From Sinomonas sp. ASV486 (GTDB taxonomy: Bacteria; Actinomycetota; Actinomycetes; Actinomycetales; Micrococcaceae), in contig NZ_JAVFJK010000001.1 of NCBI RefSeq assembly GCF_030908215.1, positions 1-64,000 of the forward strand: a stretch of DNA of 64,000 nucleotides, in the 5' to 3' direction. Under the pieces are notes generated by a model, which saw only the letters and a list, made by a program, of their open reading frames with translations, had not been told where the DNA came from and did not search any database. Position numbers and translations under genes: made by a program. Position 1 is the stretch's first letter. Each line of letters opens with the position of its first letter. This document shows positions 47,794 through 56,412 of the stretch, piece after piece.

Positions 47794-49197
47794 ATGACCT
47801 CCGTGTACCCCGCACCCGTAACCGTCGCGCCGGTCGCATCTCCCGTGGCTGCGTCGGCCGCGCACCCGGACCGCTCCTTCCCCCGCCTCCACCCGCGTCC
47901 CGACCGGGGCTGGGTCAACGACCCCAACGGCGTCGCCTTCGCCGACGGGCGCTGGCACGTGTTCTACCAGTACAACCCCGAGTCGGCGCGCCACCACCGC
48001 ATCCACTGGGGCCACATGAGCTCGCCGGACCTCGTGTGCTGGGACGCCCACCTGGTGGCGCTCGCGCCCCAGGAGGGCGGACCGGACGCCTACGGGTGCT
48101 GGACCGGCGTCGTCACCCACGACGCCGGCGTGCCGACCGCCGTGTACTCCGGTGTGGTGGACGGTTCCGGTCGCTCGCAGGTGGTGCTCGCCCGCGGCTC
48201 GGTAGACCTCGAGGCATGGACGCAGGACGGTACCGTGGCCGCCGGGATGCCCGCCGACCCGCGCGTCGTCGCGGTCCGCGACCCGTTCGTGTTCGAATTC
48301 GCCGGGCGGCGGTGGGCCCTCCAAGGCGCCGGCCTCGACTCCGGGCACGCTGCTCTGCTTCTGTACGGCGCCGACGACCTGTCCGCGTGGGAATACCACG
48401 GCGTGTGGCTCACGTCGGAGGACCCCGTGGCGGCCGGACTGCCCGAGGCGAACATCTGGGAGTGCCCACAGCTGGTCCATTCGGGGGACTCCTGGGCCGC
48501 CGTGGTCTCGCTGTGGCGCGACGACCAGCTCACCGGCGTGGGGCACCTCGTGGGATCGCTCGCGCAGGACCCCGCCACTGGGCTGCCCGTGTTCTCCCCC
48601 CGGGCCACCGGCCTCACGGACCTTGGAAGTTCGTTCTACGCGCCGCAGGCCGTCCAGGTCCCTGCCTCGGCAGGCGCGCCCGAGCGGGTACTCGTGTGGG
48701 GGTGGGCCAAGGAGGCTGCGCCGGCCGGGGTCCGAGGCCGGACGCAAGAGGACTGCGACGCCGTCGGCTGGTCCGGCGCGCTCACGTTCCCGCGGGAGCT
48801 GGGCGTGCTCGGCGACGCCGTCGAGGTGCGTCCCGCGTCCGAGCTCGCCGCGCTGCGAGCCGCGGAACTCGCGCCGGTCACCGGCTCCGCGCACGACGGC
48901 GGCACGCACCTGCCGCTGCCAGACCAGGCCGAGGCGGTGCTCACCGGCTCGGGCGCTGTGCGCCTCGTGCTGGGTGCGGCCGGGGACCCGCTCTGCGAAC
49001 AGCTCGTCTGGGAGGGCGAGCTCGCGGCGGGCGACGAGGTGCGCGTGCTCCTCGACGCCTCGATCATCGAGGTCTACCGGGCTGGCGGCGTCCCGACGAC
49101 CCTGCGCGCCTATCCCCGTGGCGAGGAGACGTACTGGCTCGACCTCGGCCCCGGCGTCGCCTTGAGGGCCTGGCGCCTCGCGGTGCCCGGGAAGTAG
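47794..49197 (+). CDS. Glycoside hydrolase family 32 beta-fructosidase
   Basis: 467-residue hydrolase cleaving sucrose or fructo-oligosaccharides. The three GH32 catalytic residues are visible: nucleophile Asp43 in WVNDPNGVAF, stabiliser Asp163 in AVRDPFVFEF and acid/base Glu223 in WECPQLVHSG. The five-bladed propeller is followed by a short C-terminal beta-sandwich (about from residue 350) ending ASIIEVYRAGG. No signal peptide, so the substrate is imported first by the ABC system 11 bp upstream. Exact specificity (sucrose versus levan or inulin oligomers) is open. Confidence 0.93.
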   Translation: MTSVYPAPVTVAPVASPVAASAAHPDRSFPRLHPRPDRGWVNDPNGVAFADGRWHVFYQYNPESARHHRIHWGHMSSPDLVCWDAHLVALAPQEGGPDAYGCWTGVVTHDAGVPTAVYSGVVDGSGRSQVVLARGSVDLEAWTQDGTVAAGMPADPRVVAVRDPFVFEFAGRRWALQGAGLDSGHAALLLYGADDLSAWEYHGVWLTSEDPVAAGLPEANIWECPQLVHSGDSWAAVVSLWRDDQLTGVGHLVGSLAQDPATGLPVFSPRATGLTDLGSSFYAPQAVQVPASAGAPERVLVWGWAKEAAPAGVRGRTQEDCDAVGWSGALTFPRELGVLGDAVEVRPASELAALRAAELAPVTGSAHDGGTHLPLPDQAEAVLTGSGAVRLVLGAAGDPLCEQLVWEGELAAGDEVRVLLDASIIEVYRAGGVPTTLRAYPRGEETYWLDLGPGVALRAWRLAVPGK

Positions 49198-49402
49198 GAT
49201 TCACCCGGGAACCGCCGTGCGCACCCGGGCGCGGATCGTCCGGCCGGTGACCGGTCGGGTCCGGCGGCAGGCCGCCTCGAAACGAGGTCCACGCCTCCCC
49301 CGAGCCCGTGGCTGGCAACCGTTCGCGTCTACCGACCGAGGCCCCACCACTGCCCCCGAGTTACGTTGCTACTTCAAGTAAAGGGTCGCGCTGCGCGCGG
49401 CC

Positions 49403-49436
49403 TTAGCCCCGGGGCCCTTCGGTGCGCCGGGGCTAA
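49403..49436. terminator. Hairpin terminator between GH32 and the low-GC gene
   Basis: TTAGCCCCGG (49403-49412) and CCGGGGCTAA (49427-49436) form a perfect 10-bp stem with a 14-nt loop containing TTCG. The remaining gap 49198-49402 holds no recognisable gene or site. Confidence 0.65.
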
Positions 49437-49454
49437 CCTCAGGCTAAGGCTGGT

Positions 49455-50321
49455 TCAGCGGAAGATCGCGATTGGGTGGAGGATAACCGTGGGGTATTCG
49501 AGACGAATATCGCTCTCTTCAACCGTTACGCCCAAAGCTGCGGCGGGCTCGATGAAGTTCCGCAACGCCTCCGTAATCGTCGATGTCTCCAGCTCCGTCG
49601 GCGGCGCGTCCCGAATTATCCGGATAGAAGGAACCTTTTCCTCGGGTACCAAAAGGTGTTCGATCTGTCCGATAATTGTGTACTGCCCCTCAATGGCCTG
49701 AGCCCCAGCGACCAAGTACCTCTCATCCAGTCTCGCTACCACTTTGGGATCCGAAACCCCAAACGGATTCAGTTCGACGAGGATGTTCTTCGCATCCCCT
49801 TTACCCTTCATCCATCCAAGCATCTGACGGGCAGTCTTCTTTGTCTCAGCAACATCCGCCGCCTTCTGTTTGAACACAGAGTCAGGGTTGGAGGCCTCAT
49901 TGGCGAAGCTAATGAAAGTATTAAAGATCTGATAGAGAGGAGCGAGGGCGACGTGAGCCTCGAGCCGGACGGTCTCACCCACACCGAGCTCCTCGCGGGT
50001 GTCCGCATCCCAACCCTCGAGCACTCCGAGTGCGTCAGCGGCATCCAGGTGGCCAAACCATGCGTCAAAAGCCGAGAACTTGGTCCGCGTCAACACCAGT
50101 TCCTCTTGAACGTTTTTAGTCGACGTCTTCTTTCCGCCTGCCTTAACCGGCCCATACCCGATCGAGCCATCCAAGCCACCCTCGCTTGCTTCGGACGCCT
50201 TTTGGATAATTTCATCCACCTTGCCAGATTCAAAGGCAGAAAGAGAGTTGATGATCGTGTCGTGATTCAGATATAAGAACTCACGATGGATCCGAACCTT
50301 TGGCTTCTTATAGTTCCCCAC
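49455..50321 (-). CDS. Orphan protein of unknown function, atypical composition (DUF6414-like?)
   Basis: 288 residues; codons here are clearly less G/C-rich than in all neighbours, a sign of recent acquisition. The start MGNYKKPKVRIHREFLYLNH followed by DTIINSLSAFESGKVDE, a Gly/Lys-rich segment and VQEELVLTRTKFSAFDAWF faintly recalls the DUF6414 group (REFLYLD... N-termini), an uncharacterised bacterial family; this match is from memory and weak. A central Lys-rich QMLGWMKGKGDAKNILVELN precedes a compact C-terminal domain (VARLDERYLVAGAQAIEGQY). No signal peptide or membrane segment. No partner gene, transposase or att site was found beside it. A defence or stress role is possible but unsupported. 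Confidence 0.7.
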   Translation of the reverse strand: MGNYKKPKVRIHREFLYLNHDTIINSLSAFESGKVDEIIQKASEASEGGLDGSIGYGPVKAGGKKTSTKNVQEELVLTRTKFSAFDAWFGHLDAADALGVLEGWDADTREELGVGETVRLEAHVALAPLYQIFNTFISFANEASNPDSVFKQKAADVAETKKTARQMLGWMKGKGDAKNILVELNPFGVSDPKVVARLDERYLVAGAQAIEGQYTIIGQIEHLLVPEEKVPSIRIIRDAPPTELETSTITEALRNFIEPAAALGVTVEESDIRLEYPTVILHPIAIFR

Positions 50322-50461
50322 CGGAGCAACCTAGCACCCCAAGAGGGCCGTTTCTTGACGACTTGCGGGGTTGCGCGAGTGTGGCCCCCCGGTGGACCGC
50401 GAAGAGGAGGCCGCGCAACGTTCCGGAGCTGGGGTGGGGCGGATCCTGCGTCGTGCCGGTT

Positions 50462-51568
50462 CTATGCCGACCGCTGGTTCGACGCCGCTGCGGGACCGGT
50501 CGACTCGCGCTCCACGAGCGTGCAGGGGACCAGCAGCGGCTCCGCAGGCGGCGTGCCCGAGCCGCCGCCCGCCGTCGTGCGTGACAACAGTGGACCCCCC
50601 GCGTCCAGGGCCGCGAGGACGGCCCGCATGGCCTCCTCGCCGATGGTCCGGAGGGGGAGCGCGACAGTGCTGAGCGGAGGCACCATGACCTCGGCGACAC
50701 GCCGTTCGTTGTCGTAGCCCATGATGGAGACGTCGCGGGGGACCTCGAGCCCGAGGCGCGCGGCGGCGAGGACCATGCCGACCGCCGCGCGGTCGTTGCC
50801 CGCGAGGAGCGCGGTGGGACGCTCCTCGGGAGGCGCCGAGAGCAGTGCCGTGGCGGCATGGTGCCCCGGCGCGAAGTCCCAGCCCGCCTCGATGACCCAC
50901 TCCTCGCGCACGGGGAGCCCCGCCTCGGCCATCGCTGCGCGGAACCCGGCCTCGCGGAGCGCGACCGCGGGGGAGGAGTACAGGCCCCCGAGGAAGGCGA
51001 TGCGTCGGTGGCCGAGGCGGATGAGGTGCGCGGCGGCGTCGTGCCCGCCCCGCACCTCGTCAGGCTGGATCGACGGCAGGGCCGCCGAGCCCGGGGGGGA
51101 GTCCGGGGCGGCGTAGCAGTTCGCGAGCGCCGAGGGGACGCTGAGCATGCCGCGGGGCACATGCAGCTCGTGGAGGCCCACCGTGACGTAGATGAGCCCG
51201 TCGACCTGGCGGTCAAGGAGCGTGCGGACGGCGTCGAGGTCGCGGCCCGCGTCCTGCTCGGTGTCGGTGGCGAGGGTCACGAAGCCGTGGCTGCGGGCGA
51301 GCGCGTCCGCGCCGGCGATGATCTCGCCGTCGAACGGGCTCGTGACAGCCTCGTCGGAGACGAGTCCGATGACGCGGGAGCGCCGGTCGCGCAGGCTCCG
51401 CGCGATCGCATTGGGCGTGTAGCTCAGCTCCGCGGCCGCCGCGAGGATGCGCTCTTGGGCCTCCTTCGCGACGTTGCCGTCCCCCCGCCCGTTGAGCACG
51501 AGCGAGACGGCGCTGCGGGACACGCCCGCGCGGTGCGCGACGTCGAGTGCTGTGGCTTTACGGGTCAT
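50462..51568 (-). CDS. LacI-family regulator of the fructoside operon
   Basis: 368-residue repressor. The N-terminal HTH and hinge are textbook: ATALDVAHRAGVSRSAVSLV and LSYTPNAIARSLRDRRSRVI; the periplasmic-binding-like core has GLVSDEAVTSPFDGEII and MGYDNERRVAEVMVPPLSTV. ATG at 51568; the open frame continues upstream but the LacI start motif fixes this position. An operator copy (51581-51596) lies 13 bp before the ATG, and two copies control the ABC/GH32 operon 6 kb away, so autoregulation plus repression of sugar uptake is likely. Confidence 0.92.
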   Translation of the reverse strand: MTRKATALDVAHRAGVSRSAVSLVLNGRGDGNVAKEAQERILAAAAELSYTPNAIARSLRDRRSRVIGLVSDEAVTSPFDGEIIAGADALARSHGFVTLATDTEQDAGRDLDAVRTLLDRQVDGLIYVTVGLHELHVPRGMLSVPSALANCYAAPDSPPGSAALPSIQPDEVRGGHDAAAHLIRLGHRRIAFLGGLYSSPAVALREAGFRAAMAEAGLPVREEWVIEAGWDFAPGHHAATALLSAPPEERPTALLAGNDRAAVGMVLAAARLGLEVPRDVSIMGYDNERRVAEVMVPPLSTVALPLRTIGEEAMRAVLAALDAGGPLLSRTTAGGGSGTPPAEPLLVPCTLVERESTGPAAASNQRSA

Positions 51569-51580
51569 GGCCGCAGTGTA

Positions 51581-51596
51581 CCTGACACGTGTGCGG
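51581..51596. promoter_or_regulatory. LacI-type operator before its own gene
   Basis: CCTGACACGTGTGCGG, 13 of 16 identical to the palindrome at 44386. Confidence 0.65.
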
Positions 51597-51651
51597 TTGG
51601 CTGTGCGCCCGTGCCTCTGGCCCCGATGCCGCGCCTCACAGCCGCCTCCGA

Positions 51652-51657
51652 TACCCT
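51652..51657 (+). promoter_or_regulatory. -10 box before the M50-like gene
   Basis: TACCCT, 8 nt before the GTG at 51666; consistent with a leaderless or near-leaderless transcript. Confidence 0.3.
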
Positions 51658-51665
51658 CGGGAACC

Positions 51666-52409
51666 GTGATCCAAGACTGGTGGCAGGAGTTCGTCAACGG
51701 GTTCGTGCAGGGGTTCGCCCGCACGGATCCCCTCGTGGTGCCGCCCACGGAGCTCGCGCTCCTCCTCGGTGCCGCGGCCGCGCTGTGCGTGGTCCCGGTC
51801 CTGTGGCAATTCTTCGGCCGGTTCGTGACCATCGTCCATGAGCTGGGGCACGCGTTCGCGGGGCTTGCGACCGGAATGCGCGTCACGGGTATCACGCTGC
51901 GCCTGGACCAGGGCGGCACGACCCACGGTGTGGGCCGGGGGAGGGCCGTGTGGTTCGGCTTCTGGGGGTACCCGTCGCCCGCAGTGGTGGGGGCGGTGCT
52001 CGTCTGGGCGTCCGCGGCAGGGTTCGGGCGGGCAGCGCTGTCGGTATCGGTGGTGCTCCTCGTTCTCGTGTTCCTGTTCATCAGGAACATGGCCGGGGTG
52101 TTCATCCTCTCCGGAGCCATCCTCGCCGTCGCCGTGATCGTCGTGGCGGTCCCGCCGGATGTCCAGGGTCACCTGACCCTCGCGGTCGGACTCGCGCTCG
52201 TGCTCGGCGCCGCGCGCGACTGGTGGAACGTCGTCTCGGTGCACACGTCGCGCCGCCGGGAGCTCGGCAGCTCGGACGCCTACATCCTGTCCCGCAGGAC
52301 CGGGGTTCCCTCGGCCGTGTGGCTCTTCGCCTTCGCCGCCGTCATCGCGCTCGCAGGCCTTGCCTCGTGGGCCGTGCTGGCCGGCGCCGTGCTTACAGTG
52401 GGCGCATGA
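51666..52409 (+). CDS. M50-type membrane metallopeptidase
   Basis: 247-residue integral membrane protein of the M50B-like group. The zinc motif VHELGHAFAGLATG (HExxH) sits at the end of the second hydrophobic segment; five or six more membrane segments follow. Such proteins are common in actinobacteria near envelope genes, with no known substrate. GTG at 51666 with a TACCCT box 8 nt upstream. It overlaps menC by 4 bp (ATGA), so it is translationally coupled to menaquinone synthesis, although a functional link is not obvious. Confidence 0.82.
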   Translation: MIQDWWQEFVNGFVQGFARTDPLVVPPTELALLLGAAAALCVVPVLWQFFGRFVTIVHELGHAFAGLATGMRVTGITLRLDQGGTTHGVGRGRAVWFGFWGYPSPAVVGAVLVWASAAGFGRAALSVSVVLLVLVFLFIRNMAGVFILSGAILAVAVIVVAVPPDVQGHLTLAVGLALVLGAARDWWNVVSVHTSRRRELGSSDAYILSRRTGVPSAVWLFAFAAVIALAGLASWAVLAGAVLTVGA

Positions 52410-53437
52410 GCGCTGTCTGGCCCCCCACATTGCCCGACCTTTCGGAGCTCGAGGCAGGTGCCGCCGTCGTGCGGCTGCCGATGCGCGTGAAGTTCAGAGG
52501 CGTGACCGAGCGCGAGGCGCTGCTCCTGCGGGGCCCGGCAGGGTGGGGCGAGTTCGCGCCATTCCTCGAGTACGACGACGCCGAAGCCTCCCGCTGGCTC
52601 GCCTCCGGCATCGAGGCCGCGTGGGAGGGGTTCCCAGCACCGGTCCGGGAGCGGGTTCCGGTCAACGCCACGGTACCCGCAGTCCCTGCCGGGCAGGTGC
52701 GGGACGTGCTCGCGGCCTTCGGCCCGGTCGACGCCGTGAAGGTGAAGGTCGCCGAGCTCGGGCAGTCCCTGGCCGACGACGTCGCACGGGTCGCCGCCGT
52801 GCGCGAGGCCCTTCCCGAGGCCGACCTGCGCGTCGACGCCAATGCCGGCTGGACGGTCGCCGAGGCCGTCGAGGCGCTCACCCTCCTCGGGGAGTTCGGC
52901 CTCGAGTATGCCGAACAGCCCGTGCCCGGGATCAATGGGCTCGCCGAGGTGCGTGCGCTGCTCGAGGCGCGCGGGACGCCCGTGCGAATCGCCGCCGACG
53001 AGGCCGTGCGCAAGGCCGAGGACCCGCTCCGCGTGGCCCGGGCCCGCGCCGCCGACCTCATCATCGTCAAGGCCGCGCCCCTCGGCGGGGTGCGTCGGGC
53101 CCTGGAGATCGTGCGCGAGGCGGGGCTGCCCGCCGTCGTGAGCTCGGCGCTGGACACGTCGGTGGGGCTCGCCGCGGGCGTCGCGCTCGCGGCGGCACTC
53201 CCGTCGCTGCCGCACGCGTGCGGGCTCGGAACCGGGGCGCTCCTTGCGCACGACGTCGTGCGCTCGCCTCTCGTGCCGGACGGCGGCTTCATCTCGGCGG
53301 ACCGTCTCATGGAGCGGGCGACGCCGGACCCTGAGCTCCTCGCGCGCTTCGCGGCGCCGGCCGAGCGGCGCGAGTGGTGGCTCGAGCGCCTCCGCCGCTG
53401 CCACGCCGTCCTCGCCGCTGCCCGCCCCGCCATCTGA
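52406..53437 (+). CDS. menC: o-Succinylbenzoate synthase
   Basis: Enolase-superfamily dehydratase making o-succinylbenzoate in menaquinone synthesis. 343 residues. Catalytic Lys pair in VDAVKVKVAE; metal ligands in DLRVDANAGW, LEYAEQPVPG and RIAADEAVR; second base in LIIVKAAPLGGVRR. Starts within the stop of the M50-like gene. Separated from menD by a convergent/divergent GH63 gene on the other strand. Confidence 0.93.
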   Translation: MSAVWPPTLPDLSELEAGAAVVRLPMRVKFRGVTEREALLLRGPAGWGEFAPFLEYDDAEASRWLASGIEAAWEGFPAPVRERVPVNATVPAVPAGQVRDVLAAFGPVDAVKVKVAELGQSLADDVARVAAVREALPEADLRVDANAGWTVAEAVEALTLLGEFGLEYAEQPVPGINGLAEVRALLEARGTPVRIAADEAVRKAEDPLRVARARAADLIIVKAAPLGGVRRALEIVREAGLPAVVSSALDTSVGLAAGVALAAALPSLPHACGLGTGALLAHDVVRSPLVPDGGFISADRLMERATPDPELLARFAAPAERREWWLERLRRCHAVLAAARPAI

Positions 53438-53492
53438 GGGTCACCTTCTGAGGGTCGCCCTCTGGGGGTCACGTTCTGGGGTCACCTTCTGA
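53438..53492. repeat. 14-bp tandem repeat between menC and the glucosidase gene
   Basis: GGGTCAC/GGGTCGC units start at 53438, 53452, 53466 and 53479 (steps 14, 14, 13), reading GGGTCACCTTCTGA. The core matches the 21-bp arrays but the unit is shorter. It begins directly after the menC stop, between convergent genes. Confidence 0.75.
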
Positions 53493-53526
53493 CCGGATTC
53501 GGGAGGCGTCCGGGTCCCGAGCCGGG

Positions 53527-56316
53527 TCAGCGGCGGCAGATGAGATGGGCCACGAGGGCCGTCCAGCCGGTCTGGTGGGACGCGCCGAGGCCCGCGCCGG
53601 TGTCGCCGTGGAAGTACTCGCTGAAGGTCGGGTGCGCATCCCAGAGCGGGCCTGGGGGGTGGGCACGCGGGGTGCTGGGCCTCCGGCTGCTTTCCGCACC
53701 ACTGCTGCTGGGGTCTCCGCCGCCCGGCCGGAACAGCCGGATCAGGCGGTCCTCGATGTCGCGCGCGGCCGCCGCAAGCGGGATCCTCGTGCCCGAGCCG
53801 GTGGGGAACTCGACCTCGAGGCCCTGCCCGACGCCCTGGGCATACACGGCCAGCGCGTCCGCGACGAGCACATTGACGGGGAACCACACGGGCCCGCGCC
53901 AGTTCGAGTTCCCGCCGAAGAGACCCGAGTCCGATTCGCCCGGAAGGTAGGCGATGGACATCGGTGTCCCCGCGACGTCGACCGTGAACGGCTCCCGGTA
54001 GGCCGCAGAGAGTGACCGGAGGCCGAAGGGCGAGAGGAACTCCTGCTCGTCGAACAGCCGCGTCAGGACGCGGTCGAGCCTGTCTCCGTGCAGGATCGCG
54101 AGCGTGGTCCCGCCGTCGCCGCTGCGGATGAGGGCGTCCGTCGCGTCGGGCCGGTGCCGCTGGAGCCAATGGAGGCTCTGCGCGTAGTCGGGCAGGGCGG
54201 ACGTCATCGCTTCCGGCGCGACCGCCACCGCGAGGAGCGGGAGGAGCCCGACCATCGAGCGCACCGGGAGTCGCTGCTGGGAGCCGTCCTCGCCGAGGAG
54301 CACGTCGTAGAAGAAGCCGTCGGCCTCGTCCCACAGGGACACCTCCGAGCTGCCGAATGCCTCCATGGCCTCTGCGATGGCGAGGAAATGCTCGAGGAAC
54401 TTGGTCGCCAGATCGTCCCAGACCCGGTCCTCGCGGGCCAGCTCGAGCGCGATCCGCATCATGGTCAGGCACGAGAACGCCATCCAGCTCGTCGCGTCCG
54501 ACTGCTCGAGCCGGTGGCCCGCAGGGAGATCCTTCGACCGGTCGAACAGGCCGATGTTGTCCATGCCGAGGAAGCCGCCCTCGAAAAGGTTGGAGCCATC
54601 CGCGTCCTTCCGGTTGACCCACCACGAGAAGTTCAGGAGCAGCTTCGCGAAGACGCGCATGAGGAAGTCCGTGTCCCGCGCGCCGTCGAGGAGGTACACC
54701 TGCCACGCGGCCCACGCATGCACCGGCGGGTTCACATCCCCGAACGCCCATTCGTAGGCCGGAAGCTGCCCATCCGGGTGCATGGCCCACTCGCGGCACA
54801 GCAGCACGAGCTGGTTCTTGGCGAACTCCGGGTCGACATGCGCGAGCGCGACGCAGTGGAACGCGAGGTCCCACGAGGCGAACCACGGGTACTCCCATTC
54901 GTCCGGCATGCTGATGACGTCGGCGAGCGCCAGGTTCCGCCAGCCCGTGTTCCGGCCCGATGGCCCACGGCGCCCGTCCGGCGGCGGAGGGAACGCCGGA
55001 TCGCCCTCGAGCCACTCGCGCACCGAATAGCGGTAGTGCTGTTTGCCCCACAGGAGCCCCGCGAAGGCGCGCCGGGCCACGAAGGCGTCGCCCGCCGTCG
55101 TGCCATCGCGGCGCTCGGGTCCTGCGAGCCTGCTCGAGGCCCCAGCACTGCCCGTGCCCCCAGCACTGGCCGGTGCCGGGATCACGGTCGCGTAGAACTC
55201 GTCCGCCTCGCGCTCGCGGTCGGCGAGGACGTCGTCGAACCCCTGGCCGAACGGGTCCGCGGGCAGGATCTCACCGGTGAGCCGCAGGCGCACGGTCACG
55301 CTCGCCCCGGGCGCGACGGCGTCCGCATGCCACCGCAGCGCGGCCTTGGTCCCGGTCTCGGCCGGGTTGAGCAGGGAACGGTCGCCGCGTACGACGGCGG
55401 CGTCCACGGCGTCTTTCGGGTGCGGCGAGCGGTTCTCGCCGCCATCGAAGAGGGCCGCGCTGTTGCTCTCGTTGTCGCAGAAGAGCGCCTCCGGTGCGCC
55501 GAGGGGTCCGGAACCGTCGGCGGCGAGGAGGTAGCGGCCGAGGAATCCGTGCGTCGCCTCGAGGGCCACGACCGACGGTGGCGAGAGCTCCGGGGCGCGC
55601 AGCCTCCGGAGGGCCGGGACCCGCGTGTCCCGGCCCCATCCCCAGGTGTTGCGGAACCACAGTTGGGCGATGAGGTCCAGGGGCGCGGGGTCCGGGCCGC
55701 GGTTGGTCGCGGTGATGGTCACGCAGATGTCATCGGGGGAGGCCTTCGCGTGCACCGTCTCGACGTCGAAGAAGCGGTCCTCGGCCAGGACGCCCGTGTC
55801 GGCGAGCTCGTACTCCTGGGCCGTGCGGGGCAGCGAGCCGTTGGTGCGCACGAGATCCTCGTACGGGTAGGCGGCCTGCGGATAGCGGTAGAGCGTCTTC
55901 GCCCACGAGTGGGTGGGGGTTGCGTCGAGGTGCCACCAGTGCTCCTTGACGTCCTCGCCGTGGTTGCCCTGGCCGTTGGTGAGGCCGAACCAGCGTTCCT
56001 TGAGGCGGTCGTCCCGCCCGTTCCAGAGGGCCACGCCGAGGTTGAGGAACCCGAACCGGTCGCAGAGCCCAGCAATGCCGTCCTCGCCCCACCGGTACGC
56101 GCGGCGATGGGCGTGGTCGAACGGGAAGTAGTCCCACGCATCGCCGTCGGGGGAGTAGTCCTCCCGAACGGTGCCCCATTGCCGGCCCGCTAGGTACGGG
56201 CCCCAGAGGCGCCACGGATCGGTGTCGCCGGGGGACTCTGAGAGGCGGCGGTGCTCGGCGGTGGTGGGCGTCGGCTGGTCGGATCGGGTTCGGCTCTGCC
56301 CTGCGCTCGGCGTCAT
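53527..56316 (-). CDS. GH63-type glucosidase
   Basis: 929-residue cytoplasmic glycosidase of the bacterial GH63/MGH1-like group. The N-terminal signature WGPYLAGRQWGTVREDYS and WDYFPFDHAHRRAYRWGEDG, then HWWHLDATPTHSW, are typical of proteins annotated as glucosidase. The (alpha/alpha)6 barrel has YEWAFGDVNPPVHAWA, FLGMDNIGLFDRS and NWRGPVWFPVNVLVADAL, with candidate acidic catalytic residues in the GDVNPP and NWRGPVW regions. The C-terminus has SEYFHGDTGAGLGASHQTGW. Substrate (alpha-glucosidic or mannosylglycerate-like) is not certain. It lies between menC and menD on the opposite strand. Confidence 0.87.
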   Translation of the reverse strand: MTPSAGQSRTRSDQPTPTTAEHRRLSESPGDTDPWRLWGPYLAGRQWGTVREDYSPDGDAWDYFPFDHAHRRAYRWGEDGIAGLCDRFGFLNLGVALWNGRDDRLKERWFGLTNGQGNHGEDVKEHWWHLDATPTHSWAKTLYRYPQAAYPYEDLVRTNGSLPRTAQEYELADTGVLAEDRFFDVETVHAKASPDDICVTITATNRGPDPAPLDLIAQLWFRNTWGWGRDTRVPALRRLRAPELSPPSVVALEATHGFLGRYLLAADGSGPLGAPEALFCDNESNSAALFDGGENRSPHPKDAVDAAVVRGDRSLLNPAETGTKAALRWHADAVAPGASVTVRLRLTGEILPADPFGQGFDDVLADREREADEFYATVIPAPASAGGTGSAGASSRLAGPERRDGTTAGDAFVARRAFAGLLWGKQHYRYSVREWLEGDPAFPPPPDGRRGPSGRNTGWRNLALADVISMPDEWEYPWFASWDLAFHCVALAHVDPEFAKNQLVLLCREWAMHPDGQLPAYEWAFGDVNPPVHAWAAWQVYLLDGARDTDFLMRVFAKLLLNFSWWVNRKDADGSNLFEGGFLGMDNIGLFDRSKDLPAGHRLEQSDATSWMAFSCLTMMRIALELAREDRVWDDLATKFLEHFLAIAEAMEAFGSSEVSLWDEADGFFYDVLLGEDGSQQRLPVRSMVGLLPLLAVAVAPEAMTSALPDYAQSLHWLQRHRPDATDALIRSGDGGTTLAILHGDRLDRVLTRLFDEQEFLSPFGLRSLSAAYREPFTVDVAGTPMSIAYLPGESDSGLFGGNSNWRGPVWFPVNVLVADALAVYAQGVGQGLEVEFPTGSGTRIPLAAAARDIEDRLIRLFRPGGGDPSSSGAESSRRPSTPRAHPPGPLWDAHPTFSEYFHGDTGAGLGASHQTGWTALVAHLICRR

Positions 56317-56400
56317 GGGACCAGTCTGCCAGCAGCATCCGACAGACCAAGGAGCGCGCCGGATCGTCGTCCTGCGCGGCTCGGAAGGGCCGCAAGTCCC

Positions 56401-56406
56401 TACGAT
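56401..56406 (+). promoter_or_regulatory. -10 box of leaderless menD transcript
   Basis: TACGAT, 6 nt before the GTG at 56413. GGGGAG abuts the start codon, too close to act as a normal ribosome site. Confidence 0.45.
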
Positions 56407-56412
56407 GGGGAG

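Noticed and set aside
51569-52120. Upstream extension of the LacI gene
   Set aside because: The LacI HTH normally begins within ten residues of the start, as it does from the ATG at 51568; the extension overlaps the M50-like gene and the operator.
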